Assembly: GCA_964532595.1 (NCBI GenBank)
Contig: CAZHIQ010000002.1
Location: 227,550 to 291,549, forward strand
Length of the DNA stretch: 64,000 bases
Reading direction: 5' to 3'
From: Chryseosolibacter sp964532595
GTDB lineage: Bacteria; Bacteroidota; Bacteroidia; Cytophagales; Cyclobacteriaceae
The notes under the pieces were generated by a model that was given only the letters and a program-made list of their open reading frames with translations, was not told the origin of the DNA and searched no databases. Below, one piece after another: positions 1 to 9,052 of this stretch. Each line of letters begins with the position of its first letter. Within the stretch, counting starts at the first letter, position 1. Position numbers and translations under genes: made by a program.

Positions 1-1845
1 CTGATTGACTTCATCAGCCAGTCGGCAGGTGTTGCCTATAAACAGGCCGAAGAAACAGACATCGCAATGCGTGTCGTTGCCGACCACGTGCGTGCTGTGG
101 CCTTCGCTATCGCAGACGGACAATTACCCTCTAATACAGGAGCCGGGTATGTTATCCGTCGTATTCTCCGAAGAGCTGTGCGCTATGCATTCACGTTCCT
201 CCATTTCAAAGAACCCTTCATGCACAAGCTCGTCGCGGTTCTTGCTGATCAAATGAAGGAAGCTTTCCCCGAATTGAAGGCGCAGGAGGACTACGTAAGA
301 CGGGTGATTTTCGAGGAGGAGACGGCCTTCCTTCGGACCCTCGATAAGGGACTGAAGCGCATGGAACTCATTCAGGCCGACCTGAAGGGCAACAAAATTT
401 CGGGCGAACAGGCTTTTGAGCTTTATGATACCTTTGGCTTTCCGTTTGACCTCACTTCCCTTATCGCTCGTGAACGCGGAATCGAGGTGGATGAAGCCGG
501 CTTCAATCGCGAGATGGAGAAGCAAAAGTCGCGTTCAAAGGCAGATGCAGCAAAAGAAACCGGTGACTGGATCTCCGTCGGCGAAGATGAGGCGACCACC
601 TTCATTGGATACGAACATCTTACGGCGCAGGTTCGTGTGGTGAAATACCGCGCGATCAAACAAAAGAACAAGGAGCTTTTTCAGCTGGTATTTGACCGTA
701 CCCCGTTCTACGCCGAAAGTGGTGGGCAGGTAGGAGATACGGGCTTCATCGAAGCAGATGGTGAGCGTATCGCAATACGCGATACGCGGAAAGAGAATGA
801 GTTGATTATCCATCTTGTCGATAAACTTCCATCGAACCTCACCGCAGCTTTCAACGCTGCCGTGGATGCCCGGCGTCGCTATGATACCATGAACAACCAC
901 TCGGCCACGCACCTTCTCCACGCTGCGCTGCGCGAAGTACTTGGAAAACACGTAGAGCAAAAAGGGTCGTTGGTAAGTCCTGAAATGCTTCGCTTCGACT
1001 TTTCGCACTTTTCGGCGATGCAGCCGGAAGAGATTACGCGCGTTGAAGAAATTGTAAACCGAAAAATTCGCGAGAACATCGCACTGGATGAAAAACGGAA
1101 CGTACCCATCGAGCAAGCAAAGGCTCTGGGGGCGATGGCGTTGTTCGGCGAAAAGTATGGCGACTTCGTACGGGTTATTACATTCGATCCGGAGTTTTCA
1201 GTTGAACTGTGTGGAGGAACGCACGTACCGGCTACCGGACACATCGGATTGTTCAAGATCGTTGCTGAAAGCTCCGTCGCTGCAGGGGTCAGACGTATTG
1301 AGGCGCTGACCGGAGAGGGAGCCGAACGCTATGTACGTGATTCGCTTGCGCTCCTTAGCGAAGTTAAACAAACGCTGCGGAATCCCCGTGATCTCGTAGC
1401 GGCCGTTAGGGGATTGGCCGAAGAAAAGCACGCTCTCGAAAAGAGGATAGAAGCGCTGCAGATCGAACAGGCAAACCGCATCAAAGACGGGCTTGCGAGT
1501 CGCGCTGTACAACGGGGCGACTACACAGAAATAGTTGAACGTATTAACGCACCTACCGCCGAAGCGGTGAAGAATATTGCCTACGCACTGCGTAACCAAT
1601 TCGATGACCTTCTGCTGGTGCTTGGTGCCGAGATCGAGGGTAAGCCATTGCTTACGGTTATGCTGGGTGAGAAACTCGCCGGGACAAACCGTTTCCACGC
1701 CGGGAACATGGTTAAAGAACTCGCCCGGGATATACAGGGAGGAGGCGGTGGCCAGGCGTTCTACGCTACGGCAGGAGGAAAGAATCTGGAGGGTCTTCAG
1801 ACCGCGCTGGAAAATGCACGGCGACTTATCGGTGCGCAGTCTTAA
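1..1845 (+). CDS. alaS: Alanyl-tRNA synthetase, 3' part (5' end outside window)
   Basis: Charges tRNA-Ala with alanine in the cytoplasm and edits mischarged Ser/Gly. The frame is open from base 1, so the gene is cut by the window edge; 614 codons are visible and roughly the first 260 residues of the catalytic domain are missing (the family is about 870 aa). Seen in the visible part: the editing-domain zinc motif HSATH (H300/H304 in visible numbering) with CGGTH (C404, H408), a coiled region around residues 450-500, and the C-terminal DHHA1 glycine run (580-584, followed by QAFYATAGGK). All family landmarks are intact. It ends 9 bases before gatB, so the two translation genes are probably cotranscribed. 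Identification is very secure. Confidence 0.97.
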   Translation: MIDFISQSAGVAYKQAEETDIAMRVVADHVRAVAFAIADGQLPSNTGAGYVIRRILRRAVRYAFTFLHFKEPFMHKLVAVLADQMKEAFPELKAQEDYVRRVIFEEETAFLRTLDKGLKRMELIQADLKGNKISGEQAFELYDTFGFPFDLTSLIARERGIEVDEAGFNREMEKQKSRSKADAAKETGDWISVGEDEATTFIGYEHLTAQVRVVKYRAIKQKNKELFQLVFDRTPFYAESGGQVGDTGFIEADGERIAIRDTRKENELIIHLVDKLPSNLTAAFNAAVDARRRYDTMNNHSATHLLHAALREVLGKHVEQKGSLVSPEMLRFDFSHFSAMQPEEITRVEEIVNRKIRENIALDEKRNVPIEQAKALGAMALFGEKYGDFVRVITFDPEFSVELCGGTHVPATGHIGLFKIVAESSVAAGVRRIEALTGEGAERYVRDSLALLSEVKQTLRNPRDLVAAVRGLAEEKHALEKRIEALQIEQANRIKDGLASRAVQRGDYTEIVERINAPTAEAVKNIAYALRNQFDDLLLVLGAEIEGKPLLTVMLGEKLAGTNRFHAGNMVKELARDIQGGGGGQAFYATAGGKNLEGLQTALENARRLIGAQS

Positions 1846-1854
1846 AATTTCGTC

Positions 1855-3351
1855 ATGAATCAATCTATTCGGGATAAATATACGGCCGTTATCGGTCTGG
1901 AAGTGCATGCGCAGCTTGCTACGGTGAGCAAAGTGTTTGTCGCCGATGCCGTAGCGTTCGGACATGAGCCTAATACGACAATCAGCGCAATATCATTGGC
2001 GCACCCGGGTACGTTGCCGAAACTCAACCGCAAAGCACTCGAGTATGCAATTCGCATGGGAATCGCGTGCCACTCTGAAATCAGTCGGTACAACATCTTT
2101 GACAGGAAGAACTACTTTTATCCGGACCTTCCAAAGGGATATCAGCTTACCCAGGACCGAACCCCGATTTGTGTCGGTGGATACATTACCGTGAACATTG
2201 GCGACGGTACACGCGATGTCCAGCTCAACCGAATTCATCTAGAAGAGGATGCGGGGAAGTCATTGCACCTTGCTGAGGAGGACGACACATTTGTCGATCT
2301 CAACCGGGCAGGAGTGCCCCTGATCGAAATAGTGACCGAGCCTTGTATTCAGTCGTCGGAGGAAGCTGCTGCGTTGATGGCCGAGATCAGAAAGATGGTC
2401 CGCTACCTGGGCATTTGTGACGGAAACATGGAAGAGGGCTCTCTACGTTGTGATGCGAACGTCTCGGTGATGCTTCGCGGAGCGACTACGTTGGGACGGA
2501 AAGTGGAAATAAAGAATATGAACTCGATTCGCAACGTGCAGCGTGCAATCGATTATGAAATTGAGCGTCAGATTGCTGCGGTTGAAGCCGGAGAAACCAT
2601 TCTCTCGGAGACGCGCACGTTTGACGTAAGCTCGGGTAAGACGTTCGGAATGCGGACGAAGGAGGAGATGAACGATTATCGCTATTTCCCCGATCCGGAT
2701 CTGAGTCCTGTCACGGTGTCTGACGAATGGCTGACCGAGATCCGCGTGTCAATGCCCGCTCTTCCGCGAGAGTTGGCTGAACGGTTCGTGCAGGAATTCG
2801 GACTTCCCGCGTACGACGCTCAGGTGCTAACAGATAGCGCAGACGTAGCATGGTATTTTCAGGAGGTATGTCAGACTACATCGCACTATAAGTCGGCCAG
2901 TAACTGGGTTATGGGTCCCGTAAAGTCTTACCTTAATGAGCACGACCTCTCTGCACGGGAGTTTCCTCTTGAGCCAGCAACTCTCGCCGCAATTATTGCG
3001 CTGGTAGAGGAAGGAAAAATCAGTTACACGTTGGCTTCCCAGCGTTTGTTTCCGGCTATGGTTGAGGCGCCGAAAGCCGAACCTCTCGAGGTTGCTCAGA
3101 AATTGAATCTCCTTCAGGAGCGGGACGAGCGTTCAATCTTACCCGTCGTCGAAGAAGTGATTCGCGAATTCCCGTTGAAGGTAGAGCAATACATAAACGG
3201 AAAGAAAGGTATTGTCGCCATGTTTATGGGAGAAGTGATGAAGCGCACGCGTGGTAAAGCCGATCCGAAGATGGCCAGCGCCCTGATCACGGAAAAGCTC
3301 GAGCAAGCCCGCCAGCAGCACGCCGCTCAGGGGCGCAAGTCGCGGCAATAG
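1855..3351 (+). CDS. gatB: Asp-tRNA(Asn)/Glu-tRNA(Gln) amidotransferase subunit B
   Basis: Subunit of the GatCAB complex that transamidates misacylated Glu-tRNA(Gln) or Asp-tRNA(Asn), acting in the cytoplasm as kinase and tRNA-binding subunit. The 498-residue length is normal. Seen: the N-terminal cradle signatures VIGLEVHAQL, HPGTLPKLN, YFYPDLPKGYQLTQ, DLNRAGVPLIEIVTEP and the Cys-containing EGSLRCDANVSV, then a C-terminal YqeY-like helical tail (about residues 420-490). It follows alaS after 9 bases. gatA and gatC are not in the window. Known of the family: needed in bacteria lacking GlnRS and/or AsnRS; whether that applies here cannot be seen. Confidence 0.97.
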   Translation: MNQSIRDKYTAVIGLEVHAQLATVSKVFVADAVAFGHEPNTTISAISLAHPGTLPKLNRKALEYAIRMGIACHSEISRYNIFDRKNYFYPDLPKGYQLTQDRTPICVGGYITVNIGDGTRDVQLNRIHLEEDAGKSLHLAEEDDTFVDLNRAGVPLIEIVTEPCIQSSEEAAALMAEIRKMVRYLGICDGNMEEGSLRCDANVSVMLRGATTLGRKVEIKNMNSIRNVQRAIDYEIERQIAAVEAGETILSETRTFDVSSGKTFGMRTKEEMNDYRYFPDPDLSPVTVSDEWLTEIRVSMPALPRELAERFVQEFGLPAYDAQVLTDSADVAWYFQEVCQTTSHYKSASNWVMGPVKSYLNEHDLSAREFPLEPATLAAIIALVEEGKISYTLASQRLFPAMVEAPKAEPLEVAQKLNLLQERDERSILPVVEEVIREFPLKVEQYINGKKGIVAMFMGEVMKRTRGKADPKMASALITEKLEQARQQHAAQGRKSRQ

Positions 3352-3370
3352 CACTTTGCTGTACCTTTAT

Positions 3371-3378
3371 TACCTTTG
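3371..3378 (+). promoter_or_regulatory. Bacteroidota -7 promoter box TACCTTTG
   Basis: Exact match to the TAnnTTTG -7 element, 39 bases before the ATG of the TlpA-like lipoprotein and downstream of the gatB stop. No well-spaced -33 TTG was found, so this is a single-element match. Confidence 0.5.
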
Positions 3379-3417
3379 TGAGGTGCACTTGCCCAATGTT
3401 CCATTGATACAAACGAT

Positions 3418-4584
3418 ATGAAAAAATACAGCAGCAGTTCGGTAGTTCTCAAGTCTCTGATACTGTGCCTGGTGGGCCTTTGCCTGTCGTGCTCCACGAA
3501 CGGGAAAGGGGAGCAGGGAAGCGCCAACAGTTGGTCCATAACCGTTAGCGGTAAGGTTGGATATCCTCAGTCCGGAACCATCGTAATCCAGGAACTTCGC
3601 CAGGATGGTGTCGAAGGATGGAAAGACACGGTGACGCTGAAGTCGGATTATACATTCTCGAAGCAACTGACGTTAAACCAGCCCGGGTACTACCGGATGA
3701 ATTTTTACAACAAGCAGATCGTCACGCTTATTCTTCACAAAAGCGATATTGAGGTCAACGTCGACGGAAATAGTCAGCAGGGATTCACGGAAATCAAGGG
3801 ATCGCCCGATATTGATCTTATTAACCGCGTGCAGCAGATTCAGGCGGCTGTCAACGAAGATCCAGAGGTACTCAGCCTGAATGAACGGTTCACGGTCGCA
3901 GCACAGCGGCGCGATGAAGTCACGATGGATAAACTTCGAATGGAGTACCAGTCTATTGCAAAGAAATACAATGACCAGATTGCTTCGCTGCTGGTGGAAA
4001 AATCACCCAGCCTTGCAGTCATCAATCTTCTGCAGAACAATACACTCGATCGGGATGCGTACTACGATGTGTACGTCAAAGTGGCCGATAAACTCCGGAA
4101 GGAGTGGAGCGACTACTCCTTTGCTAAGGACTTTGTCACCTTTGTCGATCGGATGAAGTTGACGGCGGTCGGCGAACTTGCTCCGGAGATTTCACTCCCA
4201 AACCCCGACGGTGAGATAGTGAGTTTATCATCGCTGCGGGGAAAGTATGTTCTTGTCGACTTCTGGGCAAAGTGGTGTGGTCCTTGTCGTCAGGAGAATC
4301 CCAATATAGTGAGAGCCTATCAGAAGTATAAAGATGATGGATTTACTGTGTATGGCGTTTCTCTCGATCGAAACAGGCAGGATTGGCTACAAGGAATTGA
4401 GCAGGATAATTTGACATGGACCCACGTATCCGATCTGAAATACTGGCAATCGGAAGCAGCCAAGACGTATAATATCACAGCAATTCCCTTTTCACTACTG
4501 CTTGATCCGGACGGAAGGATTATTGCGAAGAACCTGCGTGGTCAGGCGCTTCATCAAAAACTTGCCGAGGTGTTCGGAAAGTAG
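3418..4584 (+). CDS. TlpA-like thiol-disulfide oxidoreductase lipoprotein
   Basis: Predicted envelope-anchored thioredoxin-fold reductase. Seen: an N-terminal signal with lipobox LCLSC (Cys25), a beta-rich N-terminal region (about 35-130) of the DUF4369 type, a helical linker, and a C-terminal AhpC/TSA-thioredoxin domain (about 255-388) with the redox motif WCGPC (C287, C290) and a cis-proline stretch AIPFS. The 388-aa length and this domain order are common in Bacteroidota, where such proteins reduce periplasmic disulfides or support cytochrome maturation; the substrate here is unknown. It has its own promoter-like box and ends at a strong terminator, so it is probably monocistronic. Confidence 0.88.
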   Translation: MKKYSSSSVVLKSLILCLVGLCLSCSTNGKGEQGSANSWSITVSGKVGYPQSGTIVIQELRQDGVEGWKDTVTLKSDYTFSKQLTLNQPGYYRMNFYNKQIVTLILHKSDIEVNVDGNSQQGFTEIKGSPDIDLINRVQQIQAAVNEDPEVLSLNERFTVAAQRRDEVTMDKLRMEYQSIAKKYNDQIASLLVEKSPSLAVINLLQNNTLDRDAYYDVYVKVADKLRKEWSDYSFAKDFVTFVDRMKLTAVGELAPEISLPNPDGEIVSLSSLRGKYVLVDFWAKWCGPCRQENPNIVRAYQKYKDDGFTVYGVSLDRNRQDWLQGIEQDNLTWTHVSDLKYWQSEAAKTYNITAIPFSLLLDPDGRIIAKNLRGQALHQKLAEVFGK

Positions 4585-4593
4585 CTGGGGAAA

Positions 4594-4626
4594 AGAAGTC
4601 AGGTCAAGAACCTGACTTCTTTTTTT
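4594..4626 (+). terminator. Rho-independent terminator after the TlpA-like gene
   Basis: Perfect 11-bp inverted repeat AGAAGTCAGGT / ACCTGACTTCT (4594-4604 and 4610-4620) with a 5-base loop CAAGA and a run of T from 4620. It sits between convergent genes. The complementary strand has only a short T run after the stem, so termination should be stronger rightward. Confidence 0.92.
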
Positions 4627-4634
4627 GGCGACCC

Positions 4635-6188
4635 CTACAGCGTAAATTTCACAGGGAGTACGAAGCGCACCGCTACTTCCCTTCCACTCTGTTTTCCCGG
4701 ATTCCATTTGGGAAATCCTTGTACAACCCGAAGTGCTTCTGCGTCAAGGCTCGGACTCACTCCTCGAACCACCCCTGCGTCCGTTACCGATCCATCAGCC
4801 TGCACAATGAAGTTCACGTAGACCGTTCCCTGCTTTTCCTCCTGTCGCGCATCGGCGGGGTAGCGTATATTTTCACGCATATACTCCACCAGTGCGTCAT
4901 ATCCTCCGACGAACTCAGGTTGTTCTTCCACAACGGTATAAACTCCGTCTGTTTTTGATGACTCGGAAATAGACTTTGCCTGGTCATTAAACTCCAAAAT
5001 CACATACGTGCTGCGCCCTTCCGGACTGCCTTCGACAATGATTTTTGAAGCCTGACCACTGACAATCGGGTTGCCTTCATTGTCGAACAAGGGCTCATCA
5101 CCGCCGATCTTGTATACCTCTATCGATTTCGGGAGGCCGTGCTGTTGTTGCAGCGCTTCGATTCGCTGGGATGCTGATTCGTCCGCCCGAAGTAGCGCAT
5201 AGTGTTTATCAGGGTTTTCTCGTTTCAATTGATCAAATCGATCCTGGACACTCCCAGGCACGACAAGTGCGTGGGATGATCCCTTGGCAATATCCGTCAC
5301 TTCCTCGGATACTTGATCCTGACAGGCGACGGCGAGAAACACGATGGGGAGAGCGACCGTGAGCACTACAACTTTCCACCCTACTAGACTGGATTTGACA
5401 GTTTTCATCATTTCGATCCGTTTAATGGTTAAAGAATTGTGAAAGTGATTGGCCAGCCTGAGGCCGGCCGACTGCAGTGCAAGCCTGGCCAGGAGATTGC
5501 AGTATTCATTCAGATCCGTATGCTCAGCAGCACGTGCGTCTGCTTCGAATTCGTGAACCTGAATAAATGTCTTTTTATATTGGTAAATCAGGGGATTAAA
5601 CCAGAAGAATATTTCTAGAATGTTCAACAAAAGGATATCAACGGAATGCCACTGATGAACGTGCACACTTTCATGCAATATTATTTGCCGTTTCTCAGCG
5701 GGTGAGAGTTGTTTGGCGCGACCGATCAAGATGAAGTTGAAAAATGAAAACGTGGGAAGATCATCGTTCGATTCAGCGATGCGAACCCTGCCATAACGGT
5801 ATGTTTGTGTCCGCTTTAGCATAGGCCACAGATGGCTGAACCCGGACAGCAACCGGAATGAAAGGATCAGTATACCGAGACCGTAGATACCAGCGACAAC
5901 CCGCCATACTTTGCTGGCCGATGATGTCTCCACAGTGGGCGTTGTTCCTCCGATGGCAATTTCTGGTAGCCAATACGTGGGAATGGCGGCGCCGAGAGAA
6001 AAGACCGATTGATTTTGCCCGAGGTCGATTTTAGCCAGCGGAAACACCAGAGCTCCGATCAGCGAGAACAGCAGAAACAGACGCATCATGCGGAAATCTG
6101 TCTCATGCCGAAGAACGAGTAGATAGACAAGGTAACAAACCACCAGGATCAGGTTGGCCTCTATGACGTAGTTGAGCATCGTGTTCAT
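4635..6188 (-). CDS. M56 (BlaR1-like) membrane peptidase with TonB C-terminal domain
   Basis: Predicted sensor-peptidase paired with the BlaI repressor. Seen: N-terminal transmembrane segments (MLNYVIEANLI..., then a second hydrophobic run), a cytosolic M56 zinc-peptidase domain with HESVH at residues 172-176, another membrane segment near 280, and a C-terminal TonB-type domain (about the last 85 residues, with FVGGYDALVEYMRENIRYP and DGSVTDAGVVRGVSP). No penicillin-binding sensor domain is present. The start ATG at 6188 (or 6179) is chosen because the conserved N-terminus begins at MLNY and because an earlier in-frame start at 6251 would overlap blaI by over 50 bases. It lies 10 bases after blaI in one operon. 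In the family, cleavage of BlaI relieves repression; the inducing signal here is unknown. Confidence 0.88.
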   Translation of the reverse strand: MNTMLNYVIEANLILVVCYLVYLLVLRHETDFRMMRLFLLFSLIGALVFPLAKIDLGQNQSVFSLGAAIPTYWLPEIAIGGTTPTVETSSASKVWRVVAGIYGLGILILSFRLLSGFSHLWPMLKRTQTYRYGRVRIAESNDDLPTFSFFNFILIGRAKQLSPAEKRQIILHESVHVHQWHSVDILLLNILEIFFWFNPLIYQYKKTFIQVHEFEADARAAEHTDLNEYCNLLARLALQSAGLRLANHFHNSLTIKRIEMMKTVKSSLVGWKVVVLTVALPIVFLAVACQDQVSEEVTDIAKGSSHALVVPGSVQDRFDQLKRENPDKHYALLRADESASQRIEALQQQHGLPKSIEVYKIGGDEPLFDNEGNPIVSGQASKIIVEGSPEGRSTYVILEFNDQAKSISESSKTDGVYTVVEEQPEFVGGYDALVEYMRENIRYPADARQEEKQGTVYVNFIVQADGSVTDAGVVRGVSPSLDAEALRVVQGFPKWNPGKQSGREVAVRFVLPVKFTL

Positions 6189-6198
6189 ACGAAGCGCT

Positions 6199-6570
6199 TT
6201 ATTGATTTTTGTCCTTAAGTTCCTCCAGTAACTTTTCAAGGTCGGCGGCACTTAGTTTGTTGTCGCGCGCGAAGAACGACACCAGATTATGTACCGACCC
6301 ATTGAAGTAGCCACGCACGACGTTGTTGAGATAGAAGCGCGTGTACCGATCTTTGCTGATCAGCGGAAAATACTCATGAGTTTTTCCGTAGGCCTTGTGG
6401 TCAACAAAACCCTTATTCTCCAGAATGCGCACAATGGTCGATACTGTGTTGTAAGCCGGACGGGGCTCGGGCATGTGCTCGATAATGTCCTTGACGAACG
6501 CCTTTTCGAGTTTCCATAATATCTGCATCACCTCTTCCTCCGCGCGAGTGAGTTCCTTGATTTTGTCCAT
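6199..6570 (-). CDS. BlaI/MecI/CopY-family transcriptional repressor
   Basis: Small winged-helix repressor of 123 aa, the usual length. Seen: the N-terminal signature LTRAEEEVMQILWKLEKAF, then RPAYNTVSTIVRILENKGFV (recognition helix and wing), then a C-terminal dimerisation region ending in a charged tail. It is the first gene of the pair with the M56-TonB peptidase and is preceded by a 7+7 inverted repeat that probably is its own operator (6593-6608). The family represses itself and its partner peptidase until cleaved. No beta-lactamase gene adjoins, so the regulated output is probably something other than resistance. Confidence 0.93.
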   Translation of the reverse strand: MDKIKELTRAEEEVMQILWKLEKAFVKDIIEHMPEPRPAYNTVSTIVRILENKGFVDHKAYGKTHEYFPLISKDRYTRFYLNNVVRGYFNGSVHNLVSFFARDNKLSAADLEKLLEELKDKNQ

Positions 6571-6592
6571 GTGACTATGTGTTTAGGTGTAA

Positions 6593-6608
6593 AACTAAAG
6601 ATTTAGTT
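6593..6608 (-). promoter_or_regulatory. Putative BlaI operator, inverted repeat AACTAAA-GA-TTTAGTT
   Basis: Perfect 7-bp inverted repeat with a 2-base spacer, 22 bases upstream of the blaI ATG. An additional TTTAG at 6582-6586 pairs with the CTAAA of the left arm, suggesting overlapping half-sites. Position and symmetry fit autoregulation by a dimeric BlaI-type repressor; binding is inferred. Confidence 0.65.
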
Positions 6609-6744
6609 GATAAAGGCAAGCAGCCGTTTGAAAAAAGATTTGAGAAATTGCTGCTGCAGGTTCTCAAGATGCAGTTGCAGCTAAGTTCAGGACATCTGAC
6701 GTGGCATCAGAATTTTTGCCACCTTTAGGGAGTCAAAGAGAAAA

Positions 6745-7416
6745 ATGGTAGTTCATTTAACACGATATCTTGTTTTCATAGCGCTGTTGTCCGGCGTGGA
6801 TAATGTTTATAGTCAGTCGCGGATCAAGCTTGCGAAACTCAAGTACAATGGGGGAGGGGACTGGTACGCCAACAAAACAGCGTTGCCTAACCTGATTGCG
6901 TTCTGCAACGCGCAGTTGGGGATGAACATTCATCCCGAAGAAGACATTGTAGAGGCGGGAAGTTCCGACATTTTCCTCTATCCCTATGTATACATGACGG
7001 GGCACGGCAATGTGGTTTTTTCGGAGGCTGAGGCAGCGAATCTTCGCAAGTATCTCACCGGTGGAGGTTTTCTTCACATCGACGACAATTACGGCCTTGA
7101 CAAGTTTGTCCGGCTAGAGTTGAAGAAGATCTTTCCGGAGCTTGAGCTGGTAGACGTTCCGTTCGATCACCCTATTTATCATCAGAAATTTTCTTTCCCC
7201 GGTGGGTTGCCCAAGATTCACGAGCACGATGGCAAGCCTGCCCAGGGCCTCGGCCTTTTCTACGAGGGAAGGCTGGTCGTGTTTTATTCGTACGAATCTG
7301 ACCTCGGCAACGGCTGGGAGGATCAGCGCATCCACAACGATCCCGAAGAAAAGCGCCAGCAGGCGTTGCGTATGGGAGCGAATATCATCGCTTACTGCTT
7401 TACGCAGTCTATTTGA
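6745..7416 (+). CDS. DUF4159 domain protein, secreted
   Basis: Function not established. 223 aa: a signal peptide (hydrophobic core to about residue 23, cleavage after VYSQ), then one DUF4159 domain with KYNGGGDWYANKTALPNL, GHGNVVFSEAEAANLRKYL and GGGFLHIDDNYGLD. Such domains resemble glutamine-amidotransferase-like/ThuA-type folds and in Bacteroidota occur as short periplasmic proteins, also as the C-terminus of larger membrane proteins. It is transcribed divergently from blaI and is 49 bases before the thyA start. The BlaI-like operator lies in the shared upstream region, so joint regulation is possible but not shown. Confidence 0.82.
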   Translation: MVVHLTRYLVFIALLSGVDNVYSQSRIKLAKLKYNGGGDWYANKTALPNLIAFCNAQLGMNIHPEEDIVEAGSSDIFLYPYVYMTGHGNVVFSEAEAANLRKYLTGGGFLHIDDNYGLDKFVRLELKKIFPELELVDVPFDHPIYHQKFSFPGGLPKIHEHDGKPAQGLGLFYEGRLVVFYSYESDLGNGWEDQRIHNDPEEKRQQALRMGANIIAYCFTQSI

Positions 7417-7439
7417 AGACTGACCTGATCAGTTTTTTC

Positions 7440-7447
7440 TATCTTTG
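7440..7447 (+). promoter_or_regulatory. -7 promoter box TATCTTTG of thyA
   Basis: Exact TAnnTTTG match, 18 bases before the thyA ATG at 7466. It overlaps the alternative upstream in-frame ATG at 7445, which argues that translation starts at 7466. Confidence 0.7.
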
Positions 7448-7465
7448 CCAAAACCGTGTTTTCCT

Positions 7466-8260
7466 ATGAAGCAGTACCTGGACCTGATGCGAGATATCCT
7501 TGAAAACGGCACGAAGAAGAGTGACCGTACAGGAACGGGAACTTACTCAGTTTTTGGGCGCCAGATGCGTTTTAATCTCGAGGAGGGCTTCCCGCTCGTT
7601 ACGACCAAGAAATTGCATTTGCGGTCAATCATATATGAGTTGCTTTGGTTTCTTAAAGGTGACACCAACATTGCCTATCTGAAGGAAAACGGTGTGTCAA
7701 TATGGGATGAGTGGGCTGACGAAAATGGCGAACTCGGCCCCGTGTACGGTCATCAGTGGAGAAGCTGGCCTGCACCCGATGGGCGTTCCGTTGATCAGAT
7801 TACGCAGGTGCTGAATCAGATCAAGCAAAAGCCCGATTCGCGTCGCCATATTGTTACTGCCTGGAACCCGGCTGAAGTTGACAAAATGGCCCTGCCTCCC
7901 TGCCATGCTCTTTTTCAGTTTTACGTAGCAGATGGTCGGCTTTCATGCCAGCTTTATCAGCGCAGTGCTGATTTCTTTCTGGGAGTGCCCTTCAACATAG
8001 CGTCATACGCCCTTCTTACGCATATGTTTGCTCAGCAATGCGATCTGATTCCGGGCGATTTTGTATGGACCGGGGGGGATGTGCATCTGTATACCAATCA
8101 CATTGACCAAGCGAACCTGCAGTTGACCCGCGAGCCTTTTCCTTTGCCTCGTCTGAATATTTCGCGGAAGCCGGATACTGTGTTTGACTATGTCTTTGAG
8201 GACTTTCAGATCGTCGGCTATCAGTCCCACCCTGCTATTAAGGCGCCTGTAGCGGTTTAG
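7466..8260 (+). CDS. thyA: Thymidylate synthase
   Basis: Converts dUMP and 5,10-methylene-THF into dTMP and dihydrofolate in the cytoplasm. 264 aa, exactly the length of the short bacterial form. Seen: RTGTGTYSVFG (folate/phosphate contacts), the catalytic loop ALPPCHALFQFYV with nucleophile C146, the phosphate-binding QRSADFFLGVPFN, and the C-terminal IKAPVAV. The start at MKQYLDLMRD matches the family N-terminus; the promoter box excludes the earlier ATG. No folA (dihydrofolate reductase) follows; the next gene is sdaAB. Confidence 0.97.
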   Translation: MKQYLDLMRDILENGTKKSDRTGTGTYSVFGRQMRFNLEEGFPLVTTKKLHLRSIIYELLWFLKGDTNIAYLKENGVSIWDEWADENGELGPVYGHQWRSWPAPDGRSVDQITQVLNQIKQKPDSRRHIVTAWNPAEVDKMALPPCHALFQFYVADGRLSCQLYQRSADFFLGVPFNIASYALLTHMFAQQCDLIPGDFVWTGGDVHLYTNHIDQANLQLTREPFPLPRLNISRKPDTVFDYVFEDFQIVGYQSHPAIKAPVAV

Positions 8261-8369
8261 GCCTAAGGGGCAGGTATTATCCGGTTTTTTGAACAATCTT
8301 CGCGGCTGGCTGCACATTTCGTGTAACTTTTACATCCTTTTATCGACAGATTGCGTATTGAATCAAAAC

Positions 8370-9047
8370 ATGGCGGAAAAAAGCAGTGTATTTGATATGA
8401 TCGGGCCCGTGATGATTGGTCCCTCCAGCTCGCACACTGCCGGGGTGGTGCGGATCGGACGCGTCGCCCGGCGACTCTTGAGTGCCCGGCCCGACCAGGC
8501 AGAGATTACTTTTTACAATTCTTTTGCGCGGACGTATGAAGGCCATGGAAGTGATCGCGCTATTATCGCCGGACTTCTCGATTTCAAGACGGATGATAAA
8601 CGTATTCGGGACGCGCTTGAACTGGCGACTAACGAGGGGCTTGAGTATACGTTCAAATCGGTCGGAAATGCGTCCACACTACACCCCAACACTGTCAGGC
8701 TTGTGATGAAGAAAGACGACCGACAAGTTGAGGTGGTCGGCGAAAGCCGGGGTGGGGGACTAATCAATATTTCAGAATTCAATGGATTCAAGGCCGACTT
8801 TAGCGCAAGTCTGCATACCCTTGTGATCACTGCCCGCGATATTAAAGGGAGTATCGCCTTTATTTCCGACGTGGTAGCACACGATGACTGCAATATCGCC
8901 ACAATGTCGGTGTCGAGAAAAGGGAAGCATGATCTCGCTTGCCTTGTAATTGAGATGGATTCCGGTCTCAAGCCTATTACGTTAGAGTATTTGCGTGGCC
9001 TGAACTGGATCACTGAAGTGATTTACATACCTGATATAGATCTCTGA
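8370..9047 (+). CDS. sdaAB: L-serine dehydratase, iron-sulfur type, beta subunit
   Basis: Beta subunit of the [4Fe-4S] L-serine ammonia-lyase that deaminates serine to pyruvate. 225 aa, the usual size of a separate beta subunit. Seen: SVFDMIGPVMIGPSSSHTAG at the N-terminus (the family's conserved start, which fixes translation at 8370 rather than the in-frame ATG at 8289) and a C-terminal ACT domain (about 150-225, LVITARDIKGSIAFISDVVA). The alpha subunit, which carries the cluster ligands, is not adjacent and must be elsewhere if the enzyme is functional. The TolC gene begins 5 bases downstream, so the two may be cotranscribed. Confidence 0.9.
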   Translation: MAEKSSVFDMIGPVMIGPSSSHTAGVVRIGRVARRLLSARPDQAEITFYNSFARTYEGHGSDRAIIAGLLDFKTDDKRIRDALELATNEGLEYTFKSVGNASTLHPNTVRLVMKKDDRQVEVVGESRGGGLINISEFNGFKADFSASLHTLVITARDIKGSIAFISDVVAHDDCNIATMSVSRKGKHDLACLVIEMDSGLKPITLEYLRGLNWITEVIYIPDIDL

Positions 9048-9052
9048 ACTCA

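Noticed and set aside
1198..1965. 255-codon minus-strand frame over alaS/gatB
   Set aside because: Antisense shadow of two conserved genes; no homology-like motif.
6189..6251. Earlier start for the M56 peptidase
   Set aside because: Overlaps blaI by 53 bases and adds a basic leader before the expected first membrane helix.
8289..8369. Upstream in-frame start for sdaAB
   Set aside because: The family begins at AEKSSVFDMIGPVMIG; the extra 27 residues are not conserved.
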